Shown in pieces: positions 34,848-45,494 of a stretch of 64,000 nt of DNA; position 1 is the stretch's first letter; every line of letters begins with the position of its first letter. Source of the DNA: Kiritimatiellota bacterium (GTDB taxonomy: Bacteria > Verrucomicrobiota > Kiritimatiellia > JAAZAB01); NCBI GenBank assembly GCA_026398415.1, contig JAPLSY010000020.1, positions 1 through 64,000 of the forward strand, read 5' to 3'. Made by a program: the position numbers and the translations under genes. A model generated the notes under the pieces. The model was not told the origin of the DNA. It did no database searches and saw only the letters and a program-made list of their open reading frames with translations.

Positions 34848-36146
34848 TCAGAGAAACTCCCGCGGGTCGGTGATGCGGCCGGTCACGGCCGAGGCTGCCA
34901 CGGTCAGGGGCGAGGCCAGGTAGATCGGCGCGTCTTTCGAGCCCATCCGCCCGAGGAAATTCCGGTTAGTCGTACTGATGACCACTTCGCGGCCGTGTGT
35001 GCGCCCAAAGGTGTCCGGCGGCCCCCCCAGGCAGGCGGCGCACGAGGGTGGGGCGATATCCAGGCATCCGGCATTCTTGAAAATATTTGTCAGCGCCTCG
35101 CCGTTGATCTTTTCCGTTGCGAGACCGGTGGCCACTTCCTGGGTGGCCGGCACGAGGAACGTGTCCACGCTGACCCGCTTGCCCTGCAGGATCACGGCCG
35201 CGGCGATGAAATCGGTCAGCTTGCCGCCCGTGCACGAGCCGATATAGGCGCGGTCAAGCTTGACGTCCTTCAGTTCGCGTGCCGGGGCATACTCGGCGGG
35301 CGAGTGGGGCTTGGCCACGCACGGCTCAAAGGTGGCGACATCGTAAGTATAATCCTTGGCGACGGCGCAATCGGGGTCGCTATAGAGCGGCGTAAAGGGC
35401 TTCGGCGTGCGTGCGCGCACATAGGCCAGCGTTTTTTCGTCCGGGGCGATGATGCCATTCTTGCCGCCGGCCTCGATGGCCATGTTGCAGATCGTCATGC
35501 GCTCCTCGATGGCCAGCGCCGCGATGGCATCCCCGCGGAACTCCATGGCGCAATAAGTGGCCCCTTCGAACCCGATGTCGCCAATGATGCGCAGGATGAT
35601 GTCCTTGCCCATGATGTAATCCGGCTTGAGCCCACTGACCGTGAACCGGAGCGTTGGCGGCACCTTGATCAGCAATTTGCCCGTGCCCATCACGAAGCCG
35701 GCGTCGGTATTGCCGATGCCCGTGGCAAAAGCGCCCAGGGCCCCATGCGTGCAGGTATGCGAGTCCGTGCCGAAAATCACCTCGCCCGGCCGGACGTGGC
35801 CTTCCTGCGGGAGCGCCACATGGCAGACGCCCTTGTAGGTCGGCGTGCCGGGATCGTAAAAATAGGGCAGCGCTTGTTCGCGGGCGAAGGTCCGCAGGCC
35901 TTCCACGTTGCGATGGGACATTTCGTCTTTAGTGAAGATAAAATGATCGGGAATGATAACCACCCGCTCGCGGTCCCAGACCTTGGCATCGCGGCCGAAC
36001 TCGCGCTGAAAGACGCCGATCGTGCCCGGGCCGCAGATATCGTGGGTCAGCAGGATGTCGGCCTTGACCCAGATATTTTCGCCCGGCATCACCACGGCCT
36101 TATCCGCCGCCCGCGCCAGTATTTTTTCCGTAATCGTCATGCTCAT
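34848..36146 (-). CDS. leuC: 3-isopropylmalate dehydratase large subunit
   Basis: 432 residues. IFGTDSHTCTHGALGAFATG is the aconitase-family signature. YIGSCTGGKLTDF supplies the first iron-sulfur Cys, and APPSCAACLGGPPDTFG the second and third. It carries a 4Fe-4S cluster and acts with LeuD. The length of about 430 matches the archaeal/bacterial LeuC2 type (also called homoaconitase-family) rather than the 470-residue E. coli type. It heads a minus-strand cluster: leuC, four-helix gene, leuD, parA-uroD. Confidence 0.92.
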   Translation of the reverse strand: MSMTITEKILARAADKAVVMPGENIWVKADILLTHDICGPGTIGVFQREFGRDAKVWDRERVVIIPDHFIFTKDEMSHRNVEGLRTFAREQALPYFYDPGTPTYKGVCHVALPQEGHVRPGEVIFGTDSHTCTHGALGAFATGIGNTDAGFVMGTGKLLIKVPPTLRFTVSGLKPDYIMGKDIILRIIGDIGFEGATYCAMEFRGDAIAALAIEERMTICNMAIEAGGKNGIIAPDEKTLAYVRARTPKPFTPLYSDPDCAVAKDYTYDVATFEPCVAKPHSPAEYAPARELKDVKLDRAYIGSCTGGKLTDFIAAAVILQGKRVSVDTFLVPATQEVATGLATEKINGEALTNIFKNAGCLDIAPPSCAACLGGPPDTFGRTHGREVVISTTNRNFLGRMGSKDAPIYLASPLTVAASAVTGRITDPREFL

Positions 36147-36249
36147 AAACCGTGTTCCTCAATCCGTCGTTATGTGCCAAGGGACCGTGAATGTCAAAAA
36201 AATACACGTGCGCGCCCCGGAGCGCAATCCTAAAGTCAGATTGGAAAAC

Positions 36250-36280
36250 GGCCGAAGGCAGACGGCAGACGATAAATAAT
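36250..36280. repeat. GACGGCAGACG dispersed repeat
   Basis: GGCCGAAGGCAGACGGCAGA followed by CGATAAATAAT matches the tract at the end of the STAS gene. It lies in the gap between leuC and the receiver-domain gene, where no other feature is visible. Confidence 0.5.
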
Positions 36281-36346
36281 CGCCGCAAGGGTGGGGGAAT
36301 ACTCTTTCAGGAAGATAAAATTATCGAAGGATATCGCAAGGCGCGG

Positions 36347-36757
36347 CTACTGGCCGGACGCCTTTTTTTCAAGGACCGCTTTGACTTTCTGCAACAACTG
36401 GTTGTTTTTTATGGGTTTTTCAATGAATTCCTCGACCGGCAGCCAGGCATCGTCCCGGTCATTATTTGAAAATGTGCCGGCATAGACTCCTTTTTCGTTG
36501 ATTGCCGAAAGCATGATAATCGGGATAGCCGCCGTTGCCGGGTTGTTCTTGATTTGTCGGGCAATATCAAAGCCGGCGCTTGGATTCTGAGGAAAGATAA
36601 CATCCAGAATCACCAGGTCGGGCTTGTGGGCGATAAGATTCGCAACAACATTTTCTTCGTCATATTGAGCCGCCACTTCATAACCATGGGCCTTGAGGAC
36701 CATACTCATGGCTTCGACGATATTCCGGTCATCATCGATAATATATATTGCTTTCAT
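36347..36757 (-). CDS. Single-domain response regulator (receiver)
   Basis: 136 residues. IYIIDDDRNIVEAM has the acidic pocket, DLVILDVIFPQ the phospho-acceptor Asp, PIIMLSAINE the switch Ser and EKPIKNNQLL the Lys of the CheY fold. No output domain. It includes an extra stretch (YAGTFSNNDRDDAWLPVEEF) often seen in hybrid-associated receivers. It is divergent from the histidine kinase starting at 36885, its probable partner. Confidence 0.85.
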   Translation of the reverse strand: MKAIYIIDDDRNIVEAMSMVLKAHGYEVAAQYDEENVVANLIAHKPDLVILDVIFPQNPSAGFDIARQIKNNPATAAIPIIMLSAINEKGVYAGTFSNNDRDDAWLPVEEFIEKPIKNNQLLQKVKAVLEKKASGQ

Positions 36758-36884
36758 TAATTTACCTGCAGGCGATATAATGATTTTTACTTGCTGAACA
36801 ATATAGCATTGCCCCGGTTTTATTGGTAGTCTTTTTTTTGTCCTGGATTTTTATCGCGCGCAAAGCAATAAAATTAGTCGCACC

Positions 36885-38066
36885 ATGAAAACAGAAGTTA
36901 TCGCAATTGTTGGCGCCGGCAAAGGCGGGACCGCGATTCTGGAAACGCTGCTGAAAATGCCGCGTGTTGTCGTCAAGCACGTTTGCGACGTTAATCCTGC
37001 CGCGCCGGGAATGGCCCTGGCGCGCGAGCACGGGATTCAATGCCACACGCAAATGACCGCCATCTGTCAAGACAAGGAAATCGATCTGATATTCGAAGTA
37101 ACCGGCCGCAAGGAAATATTTGCCCAGGTTCTGGCGCAAAAGCAGGAACACACCAGGGTTATCTGTTCGGAAGACGCCCGTATAATTTTTCACCTGCTCG
37201 ACTTGCAGCAGGAAGTCTCCGACCGCCTGGAGGATAACAACCTGATTCTCGAACGCCGCGTATTGGAAAGAACGCAGGAGCAGGAAAAGGCCAACGCGGA
37301 ACTTGAGCGCAAAATTATCGAATACGAGAAGCTCAACGAGAAATTACAGCAGATCAATAACGAAAAAACCAAATATCTGATGCATGCCACCCACCAGCTT
37401 AAAGCGCCGTTTGCCGCGATCCAGAGTTACACCGACCTGATCCTGGAAGGTTACACGGGAGAAATCCCGAAAATGACGCTGGCGATTGTCGAAAAAATCA
37501 ATAAAAGATGCATTCTCCTGAGCGACTCCATCAAAAACATGCTGGAACTGGCCAACTTAAAATCGCTGGTCAAAGAAAATATCCAAATGAGTGTATGTCC
37601 CCTCGAAAGCATCATCTCCTCGGTGGTCAAGCATCTTGCGGCCCTGGCGGTCTCCCGCGAGATTAAGATAACTGTGCCGGCAACGCTCGATGATGTTTCC
37701 GTGAAGTGCAATCGCAATCAGATTCTTATTTTACTTTCCAATCTTCTGGAAAACGCAATTTATTATTCGCCTAATGGCGCGACGATTTCAATTGCAGTTA
37801 AAGCCGTGCCGGCGTCGCTTGTTAAAATATCCGTCACGGATCATGGTATCGGGATAGACGTGAAATATCTGCGCCGTATTTTCGACGAATATTTTCGAGC
37901 CAATCAGGCCGTGGTCGTTAATGAGCGCGGCACCGGCCTGGGCCTGGCCATTGCCATGGAAATCGCCGAGATTCACGGCACGAAAATCGAGGTTGAAAGC
38001 ATTCTGGGAAAAGGTTCTGTTTTTTCGTTTGATCTTAAAACTGCTCAAAAAAACAAGAGTTCATAA
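36885..38066 (+). CDS. Histidine kinase with N-terminal Rossmann-like domain
   Basis: 393 residues, no membrane segment. Residues 1-105 look like a nucleotide-binding Rossmann domain: AIVGAGKGGTAILETLLKMP (GxGxxG type), CDVNPAAPG and IDLIFEVTGRKE, which resemble the N-terminal domains of homoserine and dihydrodipicolinate dehydrogenases. A coiled coil (105-155) leads to HisKA, with H170 in MHATHQLKAPFAAI. HATPase_c (about 265-385) has NLLENAIYYS, DHGIGIDV and RGTGLGLAIAM. It probably senses a cytoplasmic cofactor or redox state and signals to the adjacent receiver protein. Sensing ligand is an inference. Confidence 0.85.
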   Translation: MKTEVIAIVGAGKGGTAILETLLKMPRVVVKHVCDVNPAAPGMALAREHGIQCHTQMTAICQDKEIDLIFEVTGRKEIFAQVLAQKQEHTRVICSEDARIIFHLLDLQQEVSDRLEDNNLILERRVLERTQEQEKANAELERKIIEYEKLNEKLQQINNEKTKYLMHATHQLKAPFAAIQSYTDLILEGYTGEIPKMTLAIVEKINKRCILLSDSIKNMLELANLKSLVKENIQMSVCPLESIISSVVKHLAALAVSREIKITVPATLDDVSVKCNRNQILILLSNLLENAIYYSPNGATISIAVKAVPASLVKISVTDHGIGIDVKYLRRIFDEYFRANQAVVVNERGTGLGLAIAMEIAEIHGTKIEVESILGKGSVFSFDLKTAQKNKSS

Positions 38067-38176
38067 CTCCCGAACTCACTGGGTTATTCGGGTGGTGCGC
38101 GGAATCTGTCATTGTTGGAATATGCTCAATACTCAACGGTGTTCTGATAATCAATTATACGAAGGCGGTACGAATT

Positions 38177-38863
38177 ATGGCCAGGGAACACATTGTTATT
38201 GTTGAAGACGAAGAGGATATTCTCGAATTACTGCGCTACCATCTGGCGCGCGAGGGCTACAGCGTCACTACGGCGGCCAACGGCGAGCAGGCCCTCAAAA
38301 TCATTGCGCAAAAAATTCCCGCCCTGGCTTTGCTGGACCTGATGTTGCCGGGCTTGAATGGCCTGGAACTGTGCCGCAGTCTCAAGAAAGATCCCCGGAC
38401 GGCCGCTATCCCCATCATGATGGTGACGGCGAAGAACGAAGAGAGCGATGTGGTCATTGGCTTGGAGCTGGGGGCGGATGACTACATTATGAAACCGTTC
38501 AGCATAAAGGTGCTGGTGGCCCGTGTGCATGCCTTATTGCGCCGCCGTAAGCAGGCCGTGGTTGAAATGGATGATACGATCCGGATCCACGATCTGGTCA
38601 TTAATCCCGGGAGGCATGAAGTCCTCATCAAGGGCAAGCCGGTGGAGATGACGTTCTCGGAACTCCGGATCATTCATGTTCTTGCCCGCCGGCCAGGCTG
38701 GGTCATGACCCGCGAACAGATCGTTGACGCGGTGCGGGGCGAAGATTACGCCGTTACCGATCGGGCGGTAGACGTGCAGATCGTCGGCTTGCGCAAAAAA
38801 CTCGGCTCCCGGGCCGAATATATCGAGACTGTGCGGGGCGTAGGCTATCGTTTTAAGGAATAA
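38177..38863 (+). CDS. phoB: PhoB-type response regulator (OmpR family)
   Basis: 228 residues. The receiver has IVEDEEDILELL, LLDLMLPGLNG (phospho-Asp) and DDYIMKPFS. The C-terminal winged helix (about 130-228) has VEMTFSELRIIHVLARRPGW and TVRGVGYRFKE. The close fit to PhoB and the PhoR-like kinase starting 3 bases later support phosphate control; pst genes with matching 11-bp direct repeats are 12 kb downstream. It would bind those repeats when phosphorylated. No such box was seen upstream of phoB itself. Confidence 0.88.
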   Translation: MAREHIVIVEDEEDILELLRYHLAREGYSVTTAANGEQALKIIAQKIPALALLDLMLPGLNGLELCRSLKKDPRTAAIPIMMVTAKNEESDVVIGLELGADDYIMKPFSIKVLVARVHALLRRRKQAVVEMDDTIRIHDLVINPGRHEVLIKGKPVEMTFSELRIIHVLARRPGWVMTREQIVDAVRGEDYAVTDRAVDVQIVGLRKKLGSRAEYIETVRGVGYRFKE

Positions 38864-38865
38864 GC

Positions 38866-40653
38866 ATGCGCCGTAAAAAAATCATGTGGCGGATTTACGT
38901 CTCCTTCCTGCTGAGCGCCATGACCGCGTTCGCGGCGATGGCGTGGTATGCCACGCAGTCGCTGCGCTGGTTTCATCAGGACCAGGTGGCCGCCGAGCTT
39001 CTCATGCAAGCCCGGATCATCTCCCGGGAAGCGGCCGCCATTCTGCCGGAAACCGAACCTGGAACCGCGGACCGACTGTGCAAGGAGTTGGGCCGCCTGA
39101 TGACGACCCGCATCACGCTCATTCTACCGGATGGCCGCGTGATCGGTGATGCCGAGGACAATCCCGACGGCATGGATAATCACCGCAACCGGCCGGAAAT
39201 CGCCGCGGTGCTGCAAGGCGCAACCGGCAAAGCGGTACGCTTCAGCGACACCCGTCGCCAAAGCCTGATGTATCTGGCCATTCCCGTGCGGCAGGGCAAC
39301 ACCCTGCTCGCGGTGGCGCGGGTTTCCCTCCCGCTCACGGTCATTGACTGGTCGTTGCATGCGGTTGTACGGAACATCATCATGGGTTGGCTGATCGTCG
39401 CCATCCTGTTCGCCGTGGTCACGTGGCTCCTCTCGCGGCGGATCAGCCGTCCCCTGGAAGACATGCGCCGGGTGGCCGAACGCATCGCGCGCGGCGACCT
39501 GGAAGCCCGGGTTGCGCGTCCCGACAGCGAGGAACTCGGCGACTTGGCCCGGACGCTCAACCAGATGGCAGCCCAGCTCGGCGAACGCCTGGGCACCATC
39601 ACGCGCCAACGCAACGAGCAGGAAGCGGTGTTGGCGAGCATGGTGGAAGGCGTTTTGGCGGTGGACCGCGACGAACGCATCCTGCATCTGAATCATGCCG
39701 CCGCGCGCCTGCTCGAGCTCGCGCCCGAACAGGCGCGCGGCCGCAGTATCCAGGAAGCCGTGCGCAACCGGGACCTGCAGGCCTTTATCGGCGCCACCCT
39801 CGCGAGAACGGGTTCGGCGGAAAGCGAGATCGTTATTTACGGCAACGAGGAGCGTTACCTGCAACTGCACGGCACGGCCCTGACGGACATTGCGGGCCAC
39901 AATATCGGCGCGTTGATTGTCTTGAACGACATCACGCGGTTGAAACGTTTGGAGACGGTCCGCCGCGACTTTGTCGCCAACGTATCGCATGAGCTCAAGA
40001 CACCGATCACTGCCCTCAAGGGCTGTGTGGAAACCCTGTCGGATAACGAGTCAATGGATCCAGTTGAAAACTCACGGTTCCTGGCCATGATGGTCCGGCA
40101 GGTGGCTCGCATGGAAACACTGGTGGAAGACCTGCTGAGCCTGTCACGGATCGAATTCGATGCCGAGCGCAAACGCATTGCCCTCGATCAGGGCGCGATC
40201 GGCGACGTACTGCAACGGGCGGCCCAGTCGTTCACCGTGGCGGCGGCGGCCAAGTCAATCAGCCTGGTCGTGGAGTGCCCCGCGGAAGTTTTTGCCCCCA
40301 TCAATGCCGCTTTGTTGGAGCAAGCCGTGGGCAATCTGCTCGACAACGCGATCAAATTCAGCGCGAATGGAACACGAATCCTGATTAGCGGCCGCCTGGC
40401 CGGCAACGAAGTTGAAATCCAAGTGACCGACCAGGGACCCGGAATTGAAAAGAAACATCTCTCCCGTCTCTTCGAGCGTTTTTATCGGATAGACCAGTCC
40501 CGCAGCCGGGCGATGGGCGGCACAGGACTTGGCCTGGCCATTGTGAAACACATCGCCCTTGCCCACCGCGGCACAGTAGCGGTCGAGAGCACACTGGGCA
40601 AGGGTAGCACCTTCACAATTCGCATCCCCCACAACCTGAAACAGTACACCTGA
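38866..40653 (+). CDS. phoR: PhoR-type membrane histidine kinase
   Basis: 595 residues. A membrane segment (about 8-30) and a second (about 168-190) flank a periplasmic domain. HAMP (about 190-245, RRISRPLEDMRRVAERIARG), PAS (about 255-355), HisKA with H375 in NVSHELKTPITALKG, and HATPase (NLLDNAIKFS, DQGPGIEKK, GGTGLGLAIVK) follow. The large periplasmic domain is as in Bacillus PhoR rather than E. coli PhoR, though control through PstABC-PhoU is still likely. Starts 3 bases after phoB. Confidence 0.88.
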   Translation: MRRKKIMWRIYVSFLLSAMTAFAAMAWYATQSLRWFHQDQVAAELLMQARIISREAAAILPETEPGTADRLCKELGRLMTTRITLILPDGRVIGDAEDNPDGMDNHRNRPEIAAVLQGATGKAVRFSDTRRQSLMYLAIPVRQGNTLLAVARVSLPLTVIDWSLHAVVRNIIMGWLIVAILFAVVTWLLSRRISRPLEDMRRVAERIARGDLEARVARPDSEELGDLARTLNQMAAQLGERLGTITRQRNEQEAVLASMVEGVLAVDRDERILHLNHAAARLLELAPEQARGRSIQEAVRNRDLQAFIGATLARTGSAESEIVIYGNEERYLQLHGTALTDIAGHNIGALIVLNDITRLKRLETVRRDFVANVSHELKTPITALKGCVETLSDNESMDPVENSRFLAMMVRQVARMETLVEDLLSLSRIEFDAERKRIALDQGAIGDVLQRAAQSFTVAAAAKSISLVVECPAEVFAPINAALLEQAVGNLLDNAIKFSANGTRILISGRLAGNEVEIQVTDQGPGIEKKHLSRLFERFYRIDQSRSRAMGGTGLGLAIVKHIALAHRGTVAVESTLGKGSTFTIRIPHNLKQYT

Positions 40654-40768
40654 GCAGCCAATTCACCGGCCCAAGCTTTCGGTCAACCCGACCACCTGTT
40701 GATGTTTTATTGACGCTCGCCACGCTTATTTTGATTAGACGGTAATCATGGTCAGCCGTAGTATGTCC

Positions 40769-40843
40769 GGCAAATAAGGGCAAATTGGATACCGGCACCG
40801 ACCTATTTGCCGCCAGAGACAACGGTTCGTGCGCTCGTTGTCT
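40769..40843 (+). promoter_or_regulatory. Structured leader upstream of the kdp genes
   Basis: Outer arms GGCAAATA (40769-40776) and TATTTGCC (40804-40811), then AGACAACG (40817-40824) and CGTTGTCT (40836-40843) form two perfect 8-bp stems about 70 bases before the first small ORF. No known riboswitch class was recognised, and a protein operator is equally possible. The rest of 40654-40913 shows no gene. Confidence 0.45.
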
Positions 40844-40913
40844 GGAGGGATTGTCTGGACACTGGGCAATGGCCGTGACGGAACACATATCTCGTGCGGA
40901 TGGAGAATCTCAT

Positions 40914-40997
40914 ATGAGTGACCTTGTGTTTGTCGTGTTGATCGTCGGCTTCTTCGTGGTCAGCGGTCTCTATGTCCGCTTTTGCGACAAGTTGTAG
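40914..40997 (+). CDS. Small membrane protein preceding kdpF
   Basis: 27 residues: one membrane helix (VFVVLIVGFFVVSGLYV) and the end RFCDKL. Small ORFs of this form are common just ahead of kdp operons in several phyla. A GGAGAAT site precedes it and kdpF starts 10 bases after its stop. It may be an accessory subunit of the Kdp complex, as KdpF is. Confidence 0.7.
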   Translation: MSDLVFVVLIVGFFVVSGLYVRFCDKL

Positions 40998-41007
40998 GAG
41001 AATTCTA

Positions 41008-41091
41008 ATGTCGTCTTCTATCGCAGGCATCGTCGCGCTGGCGTTGTTTGTCTATCTGTTCGTGGCCATGATTTGGCCTGAAAGGTTCTGA
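41008..41091 (+). CDS. kdpF: K+-transporting ATPase KdpF subunit
   Basis: 27 residues forming one membrane helix, SSSIAGIVALALFVYLFVAM, then IWPERF. The position (9 bases before kdpA), the length and the PERF ending match KdpF, a lipid-like stabiliser of KdpABC. TAGGAG precedes the ATG at 41008. Confidence 0.85.
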   Translation: MSSSIAGIVALALFVYLFVAMIWPERF

Positions 41092-41100
41092 GGTGTCGCC

Positions 41101-42816
41101 ATGGAGTATTTCGGCTGGCTTCAACTCATCGTTTTCGTCATAGCACTCGCGGCGATTACCAAGCCGATGGGTCTCTATCTCATGCGGGTGCTCGACGCGG
41201 GCGGCAAGACCTGGTTTGACCCCGTCCTGAAACCGGTGGAGCGGCTCACGTATCGTCTGATGGGTGTGGACTCCTCTAAGGAGCAGGACTGGAAGCAATA
41301 CACGGTGGCGATGCTGCTTTTCAGCCTGGTGGGTTGCCTGTTCACCTATGCCATTCTGCGGCTACAACACCTGCTGCCGCTCAATCCGCAGGCTTTCGGT
41401 CCGTTGAGTGCACACCTCGCCTTCAACACCGCCGTGAGTTTTACCACCAACACGAACTGGCAGAGCTACGGCGGCGAATCCACCCTGTCGTATTTCTCGC
41501 AAATGGTCGGACTGGTCTTTCACAACTTTGTCTCCGCAGCGGCGGGCATCGCCATCGCCGCGGCGGTCGTGCGCGGCATTGCGCGCCACTCGGCCAGGAC
41601 GCTCGGCAACTTCTGGGTGGACCTCGTGCGGGTGACGTACTACCTGTTACTGCCGATTTGCCTTGTCTTGGCGGTATTCCTCGTGTCGCAGGGCGTGATT
41701 CAGAACTTCAAACCCTACACCCGGGCACTCACGCTCGATTGGACCGCGACACAGACCATCGCCCAAGGGCCGGTGGCCTCGCAAGTCGCCATCAAGATAC
41801 TCGGCACCAACGGCGGCGGGTTCATGAACGCGAACGCGGCGCATCCGTTCGAGAACCCGACGCCGCTCTCCAATTTTCTCCAAATGCTGTCCATTTTCAG
41901 TATCGGCAGCGGGCTGACGTGGTATCTCGGGCACATGACAGGAAACCAGAAGCATGGTTGGGCAGTATGGATTACCATGTTGCTGTTGTTTCTCGGAGGG
42001 ATCCTGCTCTGCTGGCGGGTCGAGGCTGGCGGTAATCCGATTCATCAGCAACTCGGGGTCGCCGTTGCCGGCGGCAACATGGAGGGCAAGGAAGTCCGTT
42101 TCGGCGTTTTTAACTCTGCCTTGTTTGCCGTCGTCACGACCGATGCCTCATGCGGCGCAGTCAACGCCATGCACGATTCGTTCGCCCCCCTGGGCGGGTT
42201 CGTGCCCCTGTTCAACATGGAACTTGGCGAGATCATCTTCGGCGGGGTGGGTGCGGGGCTGTATGGCATGCTCGTCTTCGTGGTGCTCGCGGTCTTCATC
42301 GCGGGGCTGATGGTGGGACGTACGCCGGAGTACCTCGGCAAGAAGATCGAGGCGTACGAGGTGAAGATGGCGATGCTGGCGTTGCTGGTGCTCTCGGTCT
42401 CCATCCTTGGGTTCGCGGCGTGGGCGGCAGTGAGCCCGTGGGGTCTTACGGGATTGAGCAACTTCGGCCCGCATGGCCTGACCGAGATCCTTTACGCCTA
42501 CAGCTCCGGCACCGGCAACAACGGCAGTGCCTTCGCCGGGCTGAACGCCAATACGCTCTGGTACAACACCACGCTGGGTCTGGCTATGTTGATCGGCCGC
42601 TTTCTCATGATCGTGCCGATCATGGCGATGGCGGGTTCTCTCGCGCAGAAGAAGGTCGCGCCCCTGAGTTCAGGCACGTTCCCCGTGTCGGGCGGCACTT
42701 TCGTTGTGCTCTTGATCGGCACCGTGCTTTTGATCGGCGCGCTGAACTTTCTCCCGGTGCTGACACTGGGGCCGGTTGTGGAACACTTCCTCATGGGGCA
42801 GGGGAAACTGTTTTGA
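41101..42816 (+). CDS. kdpA: K+-transporting ATPase channel subunit KdpA
   Basis: 571 residues, ten membrane segments. [60 protein letters not shown] and [15 protein letters not shown] are the four selectivity-filter loops. It selects K+ at the periplasmic face and passes it to KdpB. Starts 9 bases after kdpF and is followed 13 bases later by kdpB. Confidence 0.96.
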   Translation: MEYFGWLQLIVFVIALAAITKPMGLYLMRVLDAGGKTWFDPVLKPVERLTYRLMGVDSSKEQDWKQYTVAMLLFSLVGCLFTYAILRLQHLLPLNPQAFGPLSAHLAFNTAVSFTTNTNWQSYGGESTLSYFSQMVGLVFHNFVSAAAGIAIAAAVVRGIARHSARTLGNFWVDLVRVTYYLLLPICLVLAVFLVSQGVIQNFKPYTRALTLDWTATQTIAQGPVASQVAIKILGTNGGGFMNANAAHPFENPTPLSNFLQMLSIFSIGSGLTWYLGHMTGNQKHGWAVWITMLLLFLGGILLCWRVEAGGNPIHQQLGVAVAGGNMEGKEVRFGVFNSALFAVVTTDASCGAVNAMHDSFAPLGGFVPLFNMELGEIIFGGVGAGLYGMLVFVVLAVFIAGLMVGRTPEYLGKKIEAYEVKMAMLALLVLSVSILGFAAWAAVSPWGLTGLSNFGPHGLTEILYAYSSGTGNNGSAFAGLNANTLWYNTTLGLAMLIGRFLMIVPIMAMAGSLAQKKVAPLSSGTFPVSGGTFVVLLIGTVLLIGALNFLPVLTLGPVVEHFLMGQGKLF

Positions 42817-42829
42817 CGCGGGAGCTTCA

Positions 42830-44869
<2,040 letters not shown>

Positions 44870-44872
44870 CCC

Positions 44873-45466
44873 ATGAAACAACTCCTTCCAGAATTCCGCT
44901 CTGCATTGCTCGCCACGCTCGTGCTCGCTGTCGTCTGCTGCGGGCTTTATCCGCTTGTCGTTTTCAGTATCGGGCAACTCGCCTTTCGCGAGCAGGCCAA
45001 CGGCAGTTTGATTGTGGATAAACACGGCGTCGTGCGCGGCTCAAAGCTGCTCGGCCAGAATTTCGCCGCCGAGAAATACTTCCATCCGCGGCCATCCGCG
45101 GCTGGCAACGGTTACGACGCCGCCAACTCCAGCGGCAGCAACCTTGGGCCGACGTCGCAAAAACTGCGCGACACTATTAAGGAACGCATCGAAGCGTATC
45201 GCAAAGAGAATGGATTGAAGGAAACGGATTCCGTCCCCGCTGATGCTGTCACCGCGTCCGGCAGCGGCCTTGACCCGCACATCAGCCCTGAATCGGCGAG
45301 GTTGCAGATTGTCCGTGTTGCCGTCGCGCGTGGACTGGTCCCCGCGACCGTCGCTGCGCTGGTTGAGCAAGCGGTGGAACGGCCCCAACTCGGGTTCCTG
45401 GGGGATCCGCGGGTGAACGTGCTCCGGCTGAATCTTGTGCTTGATGAGATAAATATTTCTCGATGA
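44873..45466 (+). CDS. kdpC: K+-transporting ATPase KdpC subunit
   Basis: 197 residues. One N-terminal membrane segment (ALLATLVLAVVCCGLYPLVV) is followed by YFHPRPSAAGNGYDAANSSG and DAVTASGSGLDPHISPESA, the conserved KdpC blocks. It assists ATP binding by KdpB. Three bases separate it from kdpB; kdpD follows after 28 bases. Confidence 0.95.
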   Translation: MKQLLPEFRSALLATLVLAVVCCGLYPLVVFSIGQLAFREQANGSLIVDKHGVVRGSKLLGQNFAAEKYFHPRPSAAGNGYDAANSSGSNLGPTSQKLRDTIKERIEAYRKENGLKETDSVPADAVTASGSGLDPHISPESARLQIVRVAVARGLVPATVAALVEQAVERPQLGFLGDPRVNVLRLNLVLDEINISR

Positions 45467-45494
45467 AGCGCACAAAAAGGAATATAGAGGGTGC

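Noticed and set aside
40769-40843. A c-di-AMP riboswitch upstream of kdp
   Set aside because: The conserved core of that riboswitch class was not recognised; only two simple stems are visible.
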